Origin: Amycolatopsis sp. 2-15 | GTDB taxonomy: Bacteria; Actinomycetota; Actinomycetes; Mycobacteriales; Pseudonocardiaceae | Assembly (NCBI RefSeq): GCF_030285625.1 | Contig: NZ_CP127294.1 | Coordinates: 2,118,001-2,182,000 of the forward strand | Direction of reading: 5' to 3' | DNA: 64,000 nt | Shown: one piece after another, positions 18,202 to 25,690 of the stretch | Numbering within the stretch: position 1 is the first letter of the stretch | Layout: every line of letters starts with the position of its first letter | The notes under the pieces: generated by a model | Seen by the model: only the letters and a program-made list of their open reading frames with translations | Database searches by the model: none | What the model was told of the DNA's origin: nothing | Position numbers and translations under genes: made by a program

Positions 18202-19173
18202 ATGGTTGAAGAGATGACGGACTTCGCGACCGACACCGAGACGCACCGCCACGAGCTGCGGGTGCACTGCTACCGGCTGCTGGGTTCCTTCGACGAGGCC
18301 GAGGACCTCGTGCAGGAGACGCTGCTGCGCGCGTGGCGTGGCCGCGGCACCTACGACGGCCGTGCGAGCCTGCGCGCGTGGCTGTACCGCATCGCGACGA
18401 ACGCGTGCCTGGATCACCTCGCCGCGCACCCGCGTGAGCTGCCGGTGCTGGACCTGCCGTCGGCCGGCAGTTCCGATCTGGCGCCGCGGCCCGACGTGGC
18501 GGTGCCGTGGCTGCAGCCGGTGCCCGACGACGTGCTCGGCGAGGTGGTCGCGCGCGAGACGGTGGAGCTGGCTTTCCTCGCGGCGATCCAGCACCTGTCC
18601 CCACGCCGTCGTGCGGCGGTGGTGCTGCGTGACGTGCTCGGCTGGTCGGCTCGCGAGACGGCGGCCGCGCTGGAGACGACGCCGGCGTCGATCAACACCG
18701 CGGTGCTGCAGGCGCGTGCGGCACTGAAGGAGCACTTGCCGGAACGGCGAACGGACTGGTCGGCGGAGGGCAGCGCCGAGGAACGCACTGTGGTGGCCCG
18801 GTACATGGCGGCGTTGGTGGAGCACGATGAGGCGGCGTTCGCTTCATTGTTGCGCGAAGACGTCCGCTGCAGCCACGCTCCGGGCGCCGGCGGGCACGTG
18901 GGCGCGGAGCCGACTTGGTACGTGGGCCGCGAGACCGTGCTCGAAGGCTGGGCGCCGGCGCTGCGTGGCCCGGACGCCGTGGCGTTCCACGTGCTGGCAA
19001 CGCGGGCCAACGGCCTCCCCGCGCTCGCGACCTACGTCCGGCTCGACGGCGAGTTCCGGGCGTTCGGGCTCAACGTGTTGCGAATCGCACGAGGCCACGT
19101 CGCTGAAGTGACAACATTCGCACCGGTGGTGTTCGAGCTGTTCGATTTCCCGCAAACACTGCCGCTCGATTGA
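18202..19173 (+). CDS. ECF sigma factor with C-terminal SnoaL-like domain
   Basis: 323 aa. Region 2 (residues ~15-80): HRHELRVHCYRLLGSFDEAE then DLVQETLLRAWR and LRAWLYRIATNACLD. Region 4 (~125-185): HLSPRRRAAVVLRDVLGWSA and ALETTPASINTAVLQARAAL. Residues ~200-323 form a SnoaL/NTF2-like domain (VARYMAALVEHDEAAFASLL), as in TIGR02960/SigG- or ECF41-like groups where the tail modulates core binding in place of an anti-sigma factor. No anti-sigma gene is adjacent. ATG 18202 and ATG 18214 are both possible starts. It is divergent from lysA. Confidence 0.88.
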   Translation: MVEEMTDFATDTETHRHELRVHCYRLLGSFDEAEDLVQETLLRAWRGRGTYDGRASLRAWLYRIATNACLDHLAAHPRELPVLDLPSAGSSDLAPRPDVAVPWLQPVPDDVLGEVVARETVELAFLAAIQHLSPRRRAAVVLRDVLGWSARETAAALETTPASINTAVLQARAALKEHLPERRTDWSAEGSAEERTVVARYMAALVEHDEAAFASLLREDVRCSHAPGAGGHVGAEPTWYVGRETVLEGWAPALRGPDAVAFHVLATRANGLPALATYVRLDGEFRAFGLNVLRIARGHVAEVTTFAPVVFELFDFPQTLPLD

Positions 19174-19202
19174 CGCCGCTCAGGGCACAAGAACTCCATG
19201 CG

Positions 19203-19230
19203 CGGCACCGCGATCTCGTTCGCGGTGCCG
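19203..19230. terminator. convergent hairpin after sigma factor and small-protein operon
   Basis: CGGCACCGCGA (19203-19213) pairs perfectly with TCGCGGTGCCG (19220-19230) around a 6-base loop. It lies between two convergent genes. There is no T run, so it would act by structure alone. Confidence 0.6.
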
Positions 19231-19248
19231 ACGCCGGGGTGAGTCCGG

Positions 19249-19407
19249 TCAGCGCATCTTCTCCGGCACGGTGTCGAGCGCGTGCACCATCTGCACGGCC
19301 AGCTCACGAGCCTTTTCTTCGGAGAGCTTGGTGTTGTCCAGCACGATCTTCTTCACGCGGTCGACCCGGGTTTCGTAACGGCTCGGCGGCAGGGCAGTGG
19401 CGGTCAT
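19249..19407 (-). CDS. small DUF6307-like protein
   Basis: 52 aa: MTATALPPSRYETRVDRVKK then IVLDNTKLSEEKARELAVQM and VHALDTVPEKMR. It is basic at the start and helical. It resembles the short actinobacterial DUF6307 family; that label is from memory of the pattern and is tentative. ATG 19407 shares bases with the stop of the upstream gene (TGATG), which decides this start over the adjacent ATG 19410. It is the last gene of a three-gene coupled operon led by a fatty-acid desaturase. Confidence 0.72.
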   Translation of the reverse strand: MTATALPPSRYETRVDRVKKIVLDNTKLSEEKARELAVQMVHALDTVPEKMR

Positions 19408-19592
19408 CATCGTCCTCGGTGTTGTGCTTTTTTCGCGGCGCCGCAGACGCAGCCGCGCTCGGTGTTGCCGACGGCGGTCGCGGCGCAGTACCTGCGGGCG
19501 ATCACGTCGTGCTCTTCGAGCGGGTGCGGGCAGCTGGGGCAGGACGTCTCGGGCCGGACCTCGGTCGGCGTTTCGTGTTCGGCGGCAGTCAT
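19407..19592 (-). CDS. small Cys-rich (zinc-ribbon-like) protein
   Basis: 61 aa: SCPSCPHPLEEHD at residues 17-29, then a second cysteine group (RRYC and ERGCVCGAAKK). Spaced Cys pairs with a His suggest a metal-binding knuckle, zinc or possibly an Fe-S/rubredoxin-like site. ATG 19592 overlaps the desaturase stop (ATGA), and its own stop overlaps the next ATG, so all three genes are translationally coupled. Desaturases need an electron donor, and this protein is a candidate partner, but that is inference. Confidence 0.78.
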   Translation of the reverse strand: MTAAEHETPTEVRPETSCPSCPHPLEEHDVIARRYCAATAVGNTERGCVCGAAKKAQHRGR

Positions 19593-20638
19593 GACGTGGC
19601 CGGCTCCGGCGTGCGCTCGCGCAGGGGAGCGCCGACGGAGTGGAGGTGTTCGAGCACGTAGCCATACGAGCGCGCCCAGCCGCACTGGGCGTAGGAAATC
19701 CCGTGGCGGGCGCAGAACTCGCGCACGATCACCTGCGCGTGCTTGAGGTTCCCGCGGGCCATGCTCGGGAAGAGGTGGTGCTCGATCTGGTAGTTGAGGC
19801 CGCCGAGGGCGAAGTCGACGATGACGCCGCCGCGGATGTTGCGCGACGTCAGCACCTGCTTGCGCAGGAAGTCGAGCTTGTGGCCCGTCGTGAGCATTTC
19901 CATGCCCTTGTGGTTGGGAGCGAACGAACATCCCATGTACAAGCCCCACAGGAACTGGTGTACGACGATGAACACCAGACCCGTCAGCGGCGACAACACG
20001 ATGAACACCGCGGCGAGGTAGGCCACCAGGTGCCCGATCAGCAAGGCCGACTCGAGCTTGTGCCGGCGCACGTCACCGGCCCACACCGCGCGAACGCTCG
20101 ACACGTGCAGGTTGAGGCCTTCGAGCAGCAACAGAGGGAAGAACAGGAACGCCTGGTACTTCGCCACCCAGCGCAGGAACCCGCGCTTTTGGTGGCTCTG
20201 CGCGCGTGAGAAAGCGAGCGCAGCGATGTCGACGTCCGGGTCCTCGTCCTCGTGGTTCGGGTTGGCGTGGTGGCGGTTGTGGGTGGCGATCCACCAGCCG
20301 TAGCTGAGCCCGGTCAGTCCACCGTGGACGAGTCCGGCGGCGTCGTTGGCCTTGCGGCTGGAGAAGATCTGCTTATGCCCGGCGTCGTGGCCGATGAAGG
20401 CCAGCTGCGCGAACATCATCGCGAAAAAGGCGGCGAGGAACAGCTGCCACCAGGAGTCGCCGAGGAACGCGAACGCCACCCAGCCGCCCGCGAAGGCGGC
20501 GAGGTTGAGGCCGATGCGGATTCCGTAGGCGGTACGGCGACGTTTCAGGAGGCCCGCCGCCTTGACCAGTCGGGAAAGTTCGGCGAAATCACTTCCGGTG
20601 GACGGTTCTGTGGTATCGAAAGTTGAGGACGAAGTCAT
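19589..20638 (-). CDS. membrane fatty-acid desaturase
   Basis: 349 aa, integral membrane di-iron desaturase. The three histidine boxes are clear: HDAGHK (near residue 95), HNRHH (near 132) and QIEHHLFP (near 295). The Q in the third box and the overall layout match the front-end/linoleoyl-CoA type (DesA3- or FADS-like) without a fused cytochrome b5 domain. It should introduce a double bond in acyl chains at the membrane and adjust fluidity. No ferredoxin reductase gene follows; instead two tiny coupled genes do. ATG 20638 (MTSSSTFD) is chosen since the hydrophilic lead-in fits the family. Confidence 0.9.
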   Translation of the reverse strand: MTSSSTFDTTEPSTGSDFAELSRLVKAAGLLKRRRTAYGIRIGLNLAAFAGGWVAFAFLGDSWWQLFLAAFFAMMFAQLAFIGHDAGHKQIFSSRKANDAAGLVHGGLTGLSYGWWIATHNRHHANPNHEDEDPDVDIAALAFSRAQSHQKRGFLRWVAKYQAFLFFPLLLLEGLNLHVSSVRAVWAGDVRRHKLESALLIGHLVAYLAAVFIVLSPLTGLVFIVVHQFLWGLYMGCSFAPNHKGMEMLTTGHKLDFLRKQVLTSRNIRGGVIVDFALGGLNYQIEHHLFPSMARGNLKHAQVIVREFCARHGISYAQCGWARSYGYVLEHLHSVGAPLRERTPEPATS

Positions 20639-20814
20639 GCCAGCACCGCTCTGGTTCAGGCGAATCGCTTGTCCAGCGACGGTTTCCGGCCACGACGGGT
20701 CCGGGTCCAGTCCGGGAGAAGGGCGCTGGGGCCTGGCCGCGGTGGCACCGCAGCCTGTACCAAGCCTCTCACCCTTGGCTGGCAAAGGCAATTGCCCACC
20801 GGGGTCGGGAAGCC

Positions 20815-21717
20815 TTACAAAAGTCCCCAGGTCGACAGCAGACCGAAAATCCGCTCGTGCTCGGGCGCGGTCAGCAGTCGGCTCGGCGGGCGCACGTCGG
20901 GCCGGCAGAGGTCGAGTTGTGACAACGCGTCCTTGACGACGCTCACGTTGTTGGCGTTGCGTTCGGCCGCGCGCATCTGTTCGAACGGCCGAATCAGTTC
21001 CCACAACCGCATGGCACCGGCGAAATCGCGCTCGCGCAGCCGGGCGAACAGGTCGAGCGAGATGCGCGGCGCGACGTTCACCAGCCCCGACGTGAACCCC
21101 TGCGCGCCGACGGCGAAATAGCCCGGTGCCGAAAGCTCGGCCAGCCCCGCGATCCAGACGAAGCGTTCGAGACCGGCGTCACGTGAAACTGCTGCAAAAC
21201 GCACGGGATCTGACACCGCGTACTTCACACCGATCACATTCGGCGCCGCGTCGGCGAGGCGCGCGAGCTCTTCGCCGCCGATCTCGGGGTTGCGCACGTA
21301 CAGCACCACGCCGACCTCCGGCACGGCCGACGCGATCGCGCGGTGGTACTCGACCCAGCCCTCGCGCGAGACGTACGGGTGCACCGGCTGGTGGATCATC
21401 ACCAGGTCGGCACCGGTGTCGCGCGCGTGCCGGGCCGCCTTCACGGCCGTGCGCACGTCGTGCCCGACGCCCGCCAGCACGCTCGCCTCCCGTGCCGCCT
21501 TCACGGTGACCTCGAGGCACAGCCGGGTCTCGTGCTCGTCGAGCGTGTAGAACTCGCCGGTGTTGCCGTTCGGCGTGACCACCTCGACGCCGCCGGTCAC
21601 CAGTCGCTCGACGAGCCGGCCGTACGTCTCCGCCTCGACCCCGCCGCTCCCGTTGAACGGCGTCACGGGGATCGCGACGACGCCCGCCAACCGCCGTTTC
21701 TGCACTTCGAACGCCAC
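20815..21717 (-). CDS. dihydrodipicolinate synthase/N-acetylneuraminate lyase family aldolase
   Basis: 300-aa TIM-barrel class I aldolase. The Schiff-base lysine is Lys165 in VIGVKYAVSD and the family tyrosine is Tyr140 (VVLYVRNP). The pyruvate-carboxylate-binding loop reads PNGNTGEFYTL, where true DapA has G-TTGE, so it is unlikely to be DapA and more likely acts on a sugar acid or keto acid. Start GTG 21717 (VAFEVQKRRLAGVVAIPVTP). A TA-rich block (TGATATATGATGTGAC, 21731-21746) just upstream could be a promoter element or GntR-type operator. Confidence 0.83.
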   Translation of the reverse strand: MAFEVQKRRLAGVVAIPVTPFNGSGGVEAETYGRLVERLVTGGVEVVTPNGNTGEFYTLDEHETRLCLEVTVKAAREASVLAGVGHDVRTAVKAARHARDTGADLVMIHQPVHPYVSREGWVEYHRAIASAVPEVGVVLYVRNPEIGGEELARLADAAPNVIGVKYAVSDPVRFAAVSRDAGLERFVWIAGLAELSAPGYFAVGAQGFTSGLVNVAPRISLDLFARLRERDFAGAMRLWELIRPFEQMRAAERNANNVSVVKDALSQLDLCRPDVRPPSRLLTAPEHERIFGLLSTWGLL

Positions 21718-21730
21718 TGGTGTGTCCGAT

Positions 21731-21746
21731 CTGATATATGATGTGA
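21731..21746 (-). promoter_or_regulatory. AT-rich promoter/operator candidate upstream of the aldolase gene
   Basis: TGATATATGATGTGAC is a striking AT-rich island in a GC-rich intergenic region, 14 bases before the GTG start. On the minus strand it offers TATATCA as a -10-like box. Its near-palindromic core (ATATAT) resembles operators of FadR/GntR regulators that often control DHDPS-family sugar-acid genes. No regulator gene is adjacent. Confidence 0.35.
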
Positions 21747-21775
21747 CGGCGCAGAGGGTAGCACGGGGTGGTGGG

Positions 21776-22378
21776 TCAGGCGTCCTGATCTTCGGGCCGA
21801 GCGGTCCGGTAGACCTGCACGGAGACACCCTTGCCGGTCGTGCGGTGTTCGACGAGCTGCAGTGACCGGCGCGGTGTTCCCGGCGGGAACAGCCGTTGTC
21901 CCTTTCCCAACACCACCGGGAACACCCACACGCGGTGCTCGTCCACCAGGCCGGCGGCCATCAGCGTCCGAAGCAGATCGCCACTGCCGTGCACCTGCAG
22001 CTCGCGTCCGGGCTCGGCCTTGAGCTCGGTCACCGCCCGCACGACGTCGTCGCGCAGGAACGCCGTGCCCTGCCACGACGAGCGCGTGAGGGTGCGCGAG
22101 GCGACGTACTTCGGCAGCGAGTTGAGCGGTCCCGCCACCGGGTCGGAGCCGCCGACGGAAGGCCAGTAGCCCGCGAAGATCTCGTAGGTGCGGCGCCCGA
22201 GCAGGAACGCGTCGGCGCGCGAGAACCAGTCGGCGGTGTATTCGGCCATCACCGCGTCGTAGCACGGCGTGAGCCAGCCGCCGAGGTCGAAGCCGCCGCG
22301 TGGGTCCTCGGTGGGCGTGCCCGGGCCCTGCACCACGCCGTCGAGGGAGACGAACGTGGTGGCGGTGAGCGTGGTCAT
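21776..22378 (-). CDS. RibD C-terminal/dihydrofolate reductase-like protein
   Basis: 200 aa of the RibD-C (DHFR-like) fold: MTTLTATTFVSLDGVVQGPG, ADAFLLGRRTYEIFAGYWP, LKAEPGRELQVHGSGDLLRT and VDEHRVWVFPVVLGKGQRLF. These stand-alone proteins are NADPH-fold reductases of unknown substrate, common in actinomycetes. The start overlaps the stop of the shorter paralog at 22375 (ATGA), so the two form a coupled pair. Confidence 0.88.
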   Translation of the reverse strand: MTTLTATTFVSLDGVVQGPGTPTEDPRGGFDLGGWLTPCYDAVMAEYTADWFSRADAFLLGRRTYEIFAGYWPSVGGSDPVAGPLNSLPKYVASRTLTRSSWQGTAFLRDDVVRAVTELKAEPGRELQVHGSGDLLRTLMAAGLVDEHRVWVFPVVLGKGQRLFPPGTPRRSLQLVEHRTTGKGVSVQVYRTARPEDQDA

Positions 22379-22836
22379 GCCATCGACCCGAACGTCGGCG
22401 CGCCCGCGGCCGCGTACTCCTGGATCACGACGCCGGTGCTCGTCGCGCTGGTCGAGAGCGGGCGTAGGGCGAGCGGGTGGGCGCCGGCGGGGAAGAGCGG
22501 GTGGCCTTCGCCGAGCACGACGGGGAAAACGAGCAGGCGGTATTCGTCGACGAGGTCGTCGAGCTCGGCCACGAGGCTGCCGCTGGCGTGGAGCTGCAGC
22601 TCGCCGTCGTAGCGGGCTTTGAGCCGGCGGATCTCGGTGGCGAGGTCGCCGGTAATGACGTGCCGCGGCAGGTCATCGGAGCTCGGGCAGTAGTCGGCGA
22701 CGTTCCTGACCTGCAGGAACGCCGACGCGCGGCGTAACCAGCGGGCCAGGGCCGCGCCCACCTGCGCGTCGACGTGACCCGGTCCGCGCACCACGCCGTC
22801 CAGGGTCAGGAACGCCGTGACGGTCAGCTTGCCCAT
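22375..22836 (-). CDS. short RibD-C-like paralog lacking the GRRTYE segment
   Basis: 153 aa, clearly related to the 200-aa neighbour: MGKLTVTAFLTLDGVVRGPG, LKARYDGELQLHASGSLVAE, VDEYRLLVFPVVLGEGHPLF. About 40 residues are missing from the middle, including the GRxTYE nucleotide-binding segment (it reads RASAFLQVRNVADYCPSSDD instead). It may need its partner for activity, or bind a different ligand. ATG 22836 follows GGGAGACGACCG. First gene of the two-gene operon. Confidence 0.8.
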   Translation of the reverse strand: MGKLTVTAFLTLDGVVRGPGHVDAQVGAALARWLRRASAFLQVRNVADYCPSSDDLPRHVITGDLATEIRRLKARYDGELQLHASGSLVAELDDLVDEYRLLVFPVVLGEGHPLFPAGAHPLALRPLSTSATSTGVVIQEYAAAGAPTFGSMA

Positions 22837-22941
22837 CGGTCGTCTCCCTCGTTCGTCGGGTCTGTGGTGAACCGTCGAACGAGGGACGCGCCGAATCGAC
22901 AACTTCTTGTGCGCGGGCTACCAGTTCTTGTGCGGGGATTT

Positions 22942-23412
22942 TCAGCCGGCGAGGAACCCGGCGAGCTGCTCGACCACGAACGCGTGGTCGTCGGCCTGCG
23001 GCAAGCCCGAGACGCCGACCGTGCCGACCGGCCCGACGTCCTTGACCAGCACCGGGAACACGCCGCCGTGGGCCGCGTAGAGGTCGGGATCGAGGCGGGA
23101 GTCGGCCTCGAAGCTGCTGCCCTTCGCGCGGAACTGCGTGCCGACGAGGAACGAGCTGTGTCCGTAGCGGTCGACGACGCGGCTCTTGCGGTCGATCCAG
23201 GCGTCGTTGTCGGCCGATGTTCCCGGGAGTGCGGCGTGGAACAACCGTTGTCCGTTTCTGCGCACGGAGATGGTGACGGGCAGGGCGCGTTCGCGCGCCG
23301 CGGCGAGCAGGTGCTGGCCGAGGGCGAGAGCGGTCTCGTTGTCGAACCGGGGGAACACCAGCCGGCTCTCCTGCTCGAGGAGCTCCTGGATGAGCTCGGT
23401 TTCGGTCGTCAT
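22942..23412 (-). CDS. UPF0303 family protein (heme-degrading-domain fold)
   Basis: 156 aa. ELIQELLEQESRLVFPRFDN, ALPVTISVRRNGQRLFHAAL, WIDRKSRVVDRYGHSSF, and GGVFPVLVKDVGPVGTVGVS follow the UPF0303 family. It shares the GlcG/HbpS fold. The biochemical function is not settled; it is cytoplasmic. It is transcribed alone, divergent from the phospholipase gene. Confidence 0.85.
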   Translation of the reverse strand: MTTETELIQELLEQESRLVFPRFDNETALALGQHLLAAARERALPVTISVRRNGQRLFHAALPGTSADNDAWIDRKSRVVDRYGHSSFLVGTQFRAKGSSFEADSRLDPDLYAAHGGVFPVLVKDVGPVGTVGVSGLPQADDHAFVVEQLAGFLAG

Positions 23413-23564
23413 GTCCGGTATTAAATCAACACTGTTGTGTAATTGCTACCGTGTTCAGCCGCGGTTCACATTCGGCTGCTTGTCGTGGGCCGTGACCTGG
23501 GGAAGGCTGCTTGCCGCGCGTGACGTGGATCTCCGTCACGCACATTCCGGACGAGGAGGTACGG

Positions 23565-25622
23565 ATGGGGCAAGCGGAAGGGCGGCTGAGCCGTCGCTCA
23601 GTGCTCGGCGGCGCGGCGGCGGCCGGCGTGGCGGGCGCGACGGCGGGTCTCGGCGGCGCGTTCTCCGAGGCGGCCGCGGGTCCCCGGCGGCGCGGCAGCC
23701 TCGACGACGTCGAACGCGTCGTGGTGCTGATGCAGGAGAACCGGTCGTTCGACCACTACTACGGCACGGCGGCCGGCGTCCGCGGCTTCGGCGACACCGC
23801 GGCCGTGCGCGACGTGTTCCGCCAGCCCGACGCGAAGCGCACCGACGGCGGCCACCTGCTGCCGTTCCACGTCGACACCGCGCTCGTCGACGGCCAGGAC
23901 CTCGGCGACCTCGCGCACGACTGGGCCACCACGCACCAGGCGTGGGCCAACGGCGCCTACGACGCGTGGGTCCCGGCCAAGACCGAGATGACCATGAGTT
24001 ACTTCAACCGCGACGACCTGCCGTTCCACCGGGCGCTCGCGAGCGCGTTCACCTTGTGTGACAACTACTTCTGCTCGCTGCAGGGCCCGACCACGCCCAA
24101 CCGCCTCTACCACTGGACGGGCATGATCGACCCGGACGGCGAGCTCGGCGGCCCCGCGACGTGGAACCCGGACGACTACAAGCCCGTCTACCGCTGGACG
24201 ACCTACCCCGAACGCCTGCAGGCCGCCGGCATCTCCTGGCAGGTCTACGCGAACGACGAGGTCGGCGACGGCGCGGACGGCTACGTCGGCGACTACGGCG
24301 ACAATCCACTGTGGCTGTTCCAGCAGTACCACGACGCGCTGGCGTCGTCGGACCCGAAGAAGCGCCAGCTCGCCGAGCGGGCCAGCCTGCGCGCGAAGTG
24401 GAAGCCCGATTCGGGGCAGGGCAAGAACGTCGACCACGTGCTGCAGCAGTTCGTGGCTGACTGCAAGGCGGGCACGTTGCCGGCGGTGTCTTGGGTGGTG
24501 GCGCCGTACGCGTACTGCGAACACCCGGCCGCGCGGCCGGTCGACGGTGCGGCCTACACGCAGCGGGTGCTGAAGGCGTTGTGGGACAACCCGAAGCTGT
24601 GGGAGTCCACTGTGATCCTGATCAACTACGACGAGAACGACGGGTTCTTCGACCACGTCGTGCCGCCGTGCGCTCCGGCCGGGACGCCGGGTGAGCTGCT
24701 GCCGGTGAACCAGCCGTCGGGGCCCGGCGGCGTCGGGACCGGCGCGCCGGCGCCGATCGGCCTCGGGCCGCGTGTGCCGATGACGGTGATCTCGCCGTGG
24801 AGCCGCGGTGGGTTCGTGAACTCGCAGGTGTTCGACCACACGTCCGTGCTGCGGTTCCTCGAGACGTGGACGGGGGTGCGCGAGCCCAACATCTCCGCGT
24901 GGCGCCGCGAGATCTGCGGTGACCTGACGAGCTGCTTCGACTTCGCGCGTCGGGATGTTTCGATCCCGTCGCTGCCGGACGCCACGGCGTTGCGCGCCGA
25001 GGCGGACCGGACGCAGACGAAGCTGCCCAAGCCGGCGCCTCCGCTGACGGGGCAGCAGGCGATGCCGGAACAGGAGCGCGGGACGGCTCCGGCGCGCGCC
25101 TTGCCGTATCAGCCGGTGGCTTTTGTTTCGGTGGGCGCGGGGTCGTTGGCTTTGCAGGCGTCGAACCACGGGGCGGCTGGCTTGCAGCTGGCTTCATACG
25201 CTTATCACGCCGGTGGGGTTTCGCAGCGGTTCGACGTTTCCGGTGGTGGTTCTGCGTCTGGGAAGATTGCTTTCGCGTCTTCTTATGACATCGCTGTCCA
25301 TGGGCCGAATGGATTTGTCGTCGAAGCGTCCGGTGATTCGTCGACCGCGGGGGTGGAGGTCGCCGCTTCCATTTCGGAGTCGGCCGCGCATCCGATTTTT
25401 CAGCTCAAGGTGACGAATTCACTGTCCCGTTCGGCGACGTTGACGGTGAAGGGCCGCCCCGGGTTTGTCGTGGGCCCGCACGGTTCGCACACGCTTTCCG
25501 TTGACGCTCTCGCCGACAATTCCGGCTGGTACGACGTGCGGCTGTCGCTCGTCGGGCACCCGGAGTGGCACCGGCGGTTCGCCGGACACCTGGAGAACGG
25601 GCAGCCGAGCCGGACGGCTTGA
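23565..25622 (+). CDS. plcC: phosphocholine-specific phospholipase C (Tat-exported)
   Basis: 685 aa. Twin-arginine signal LSRRSVLGGAAAAGVAGATA at residues 7-26. The catalytic alkaline-phosphatase-superfamily domain starts VVVLMQENRSFDHYYGTAAG (Thr/Ser nucleophile region and metal ligands), and has LCDNYFCSLQGPTTPNRLY and YDENDGFFDHVVPP. Two C-terminal DUF756 beta-domains follow (from ~540). It should cleave phosphatidylcholine or sphingomyelin outside the cell for phosphate scavenging or host/competitor lipid turnover. ATG 23565 follows GAGGAGG. Symbol follows mycobacterial naming; the paralog letter is arbitrary. Confidence 0.93.
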   Translation: MGQAEGRLSRRSVLGGAAAAGVAGATAGLGGAFSEAAAGPRRRGSLDDVERVVVLMQENRSFDHYYGTAAGVRGFGDTAAVRDVFRQPDAKRTDGGHLLPFHVDTALVDGQDLGDLAHDWATTHQAWANGAYDAWVPAKTEMTMSYFNRDDLPFHRALASAFTLCDNYFCSLQGPTTPNRLYHWTGMIDPDGELGGPATWNPDDYKPVYRWTTYPERLQAAGISWQVYANDEVGDGADGYVGDYGDNPLWLFQQYHDALASSDPKKRQLAERASLRAKWKPDSGQGKNVDHVLQQFVADCKAGTLPAVSWVVAPYAYCEHPAARPVDGAAYTQRVLKALWDNPKLWESTVILINYDENDGFFDHVVPPCAPAGTPGELLPVNQPSGPGGVGTGAPAPIGLGPRVPMTVISPWSRGGFVNSQVFDHTSVLRFLETWTGVREPNISAWRREICGDLTSCFDFARRDVSIPSLPDATALRAEADRTQTKLPKPAPPLTGQQAMPEQERGTAPARALPYQPVAFVSVGAGSLALQASNHGAAGLQLASYAYHAGGVSQRFDVSGGGSASGKIAFASSYDIAVHGPNGFVVEASGDSSTAGVEVAASISESAAHPIFQLKVTNSLSRSATLTVKGRPGFVVGPHGSHTLSVDALADNSGWYDVRLSLVGHPEWHRRFAGHLENGQPSRTA

Positions 25623-25633
25623 TCTGGCTGCAC

Positions 25634-25690
25634 GGGGGGACCGTTCGCTCGGCGAAGGGTCCCCCCACTGGTGCGCGCGAGGGGACCCTT
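25634..25690. terminator. mutually exclusive hairpins between convergent plcC and M20 genes
   Basis: GGGGGGACC (25634-25642) can pair with GGTCCCCCC (25658-25666), or AAGGGTCCCC (25655-25664) can pair with GGGGACCCTT (25681-25690). The shared middle arm makes the two stems exclusive. The sequence also carries the GGGGACCGTTCGCTCG word of the dispersed 31-bp repeat family. Confidence 0.65.

Noticed and set aside
20815..21717. dapA assignment for the DHDPS-family gene
   Set aside because: The pyruvate-binding loop differs from DapA and the gene is not with dapB; family-level naming is safer.
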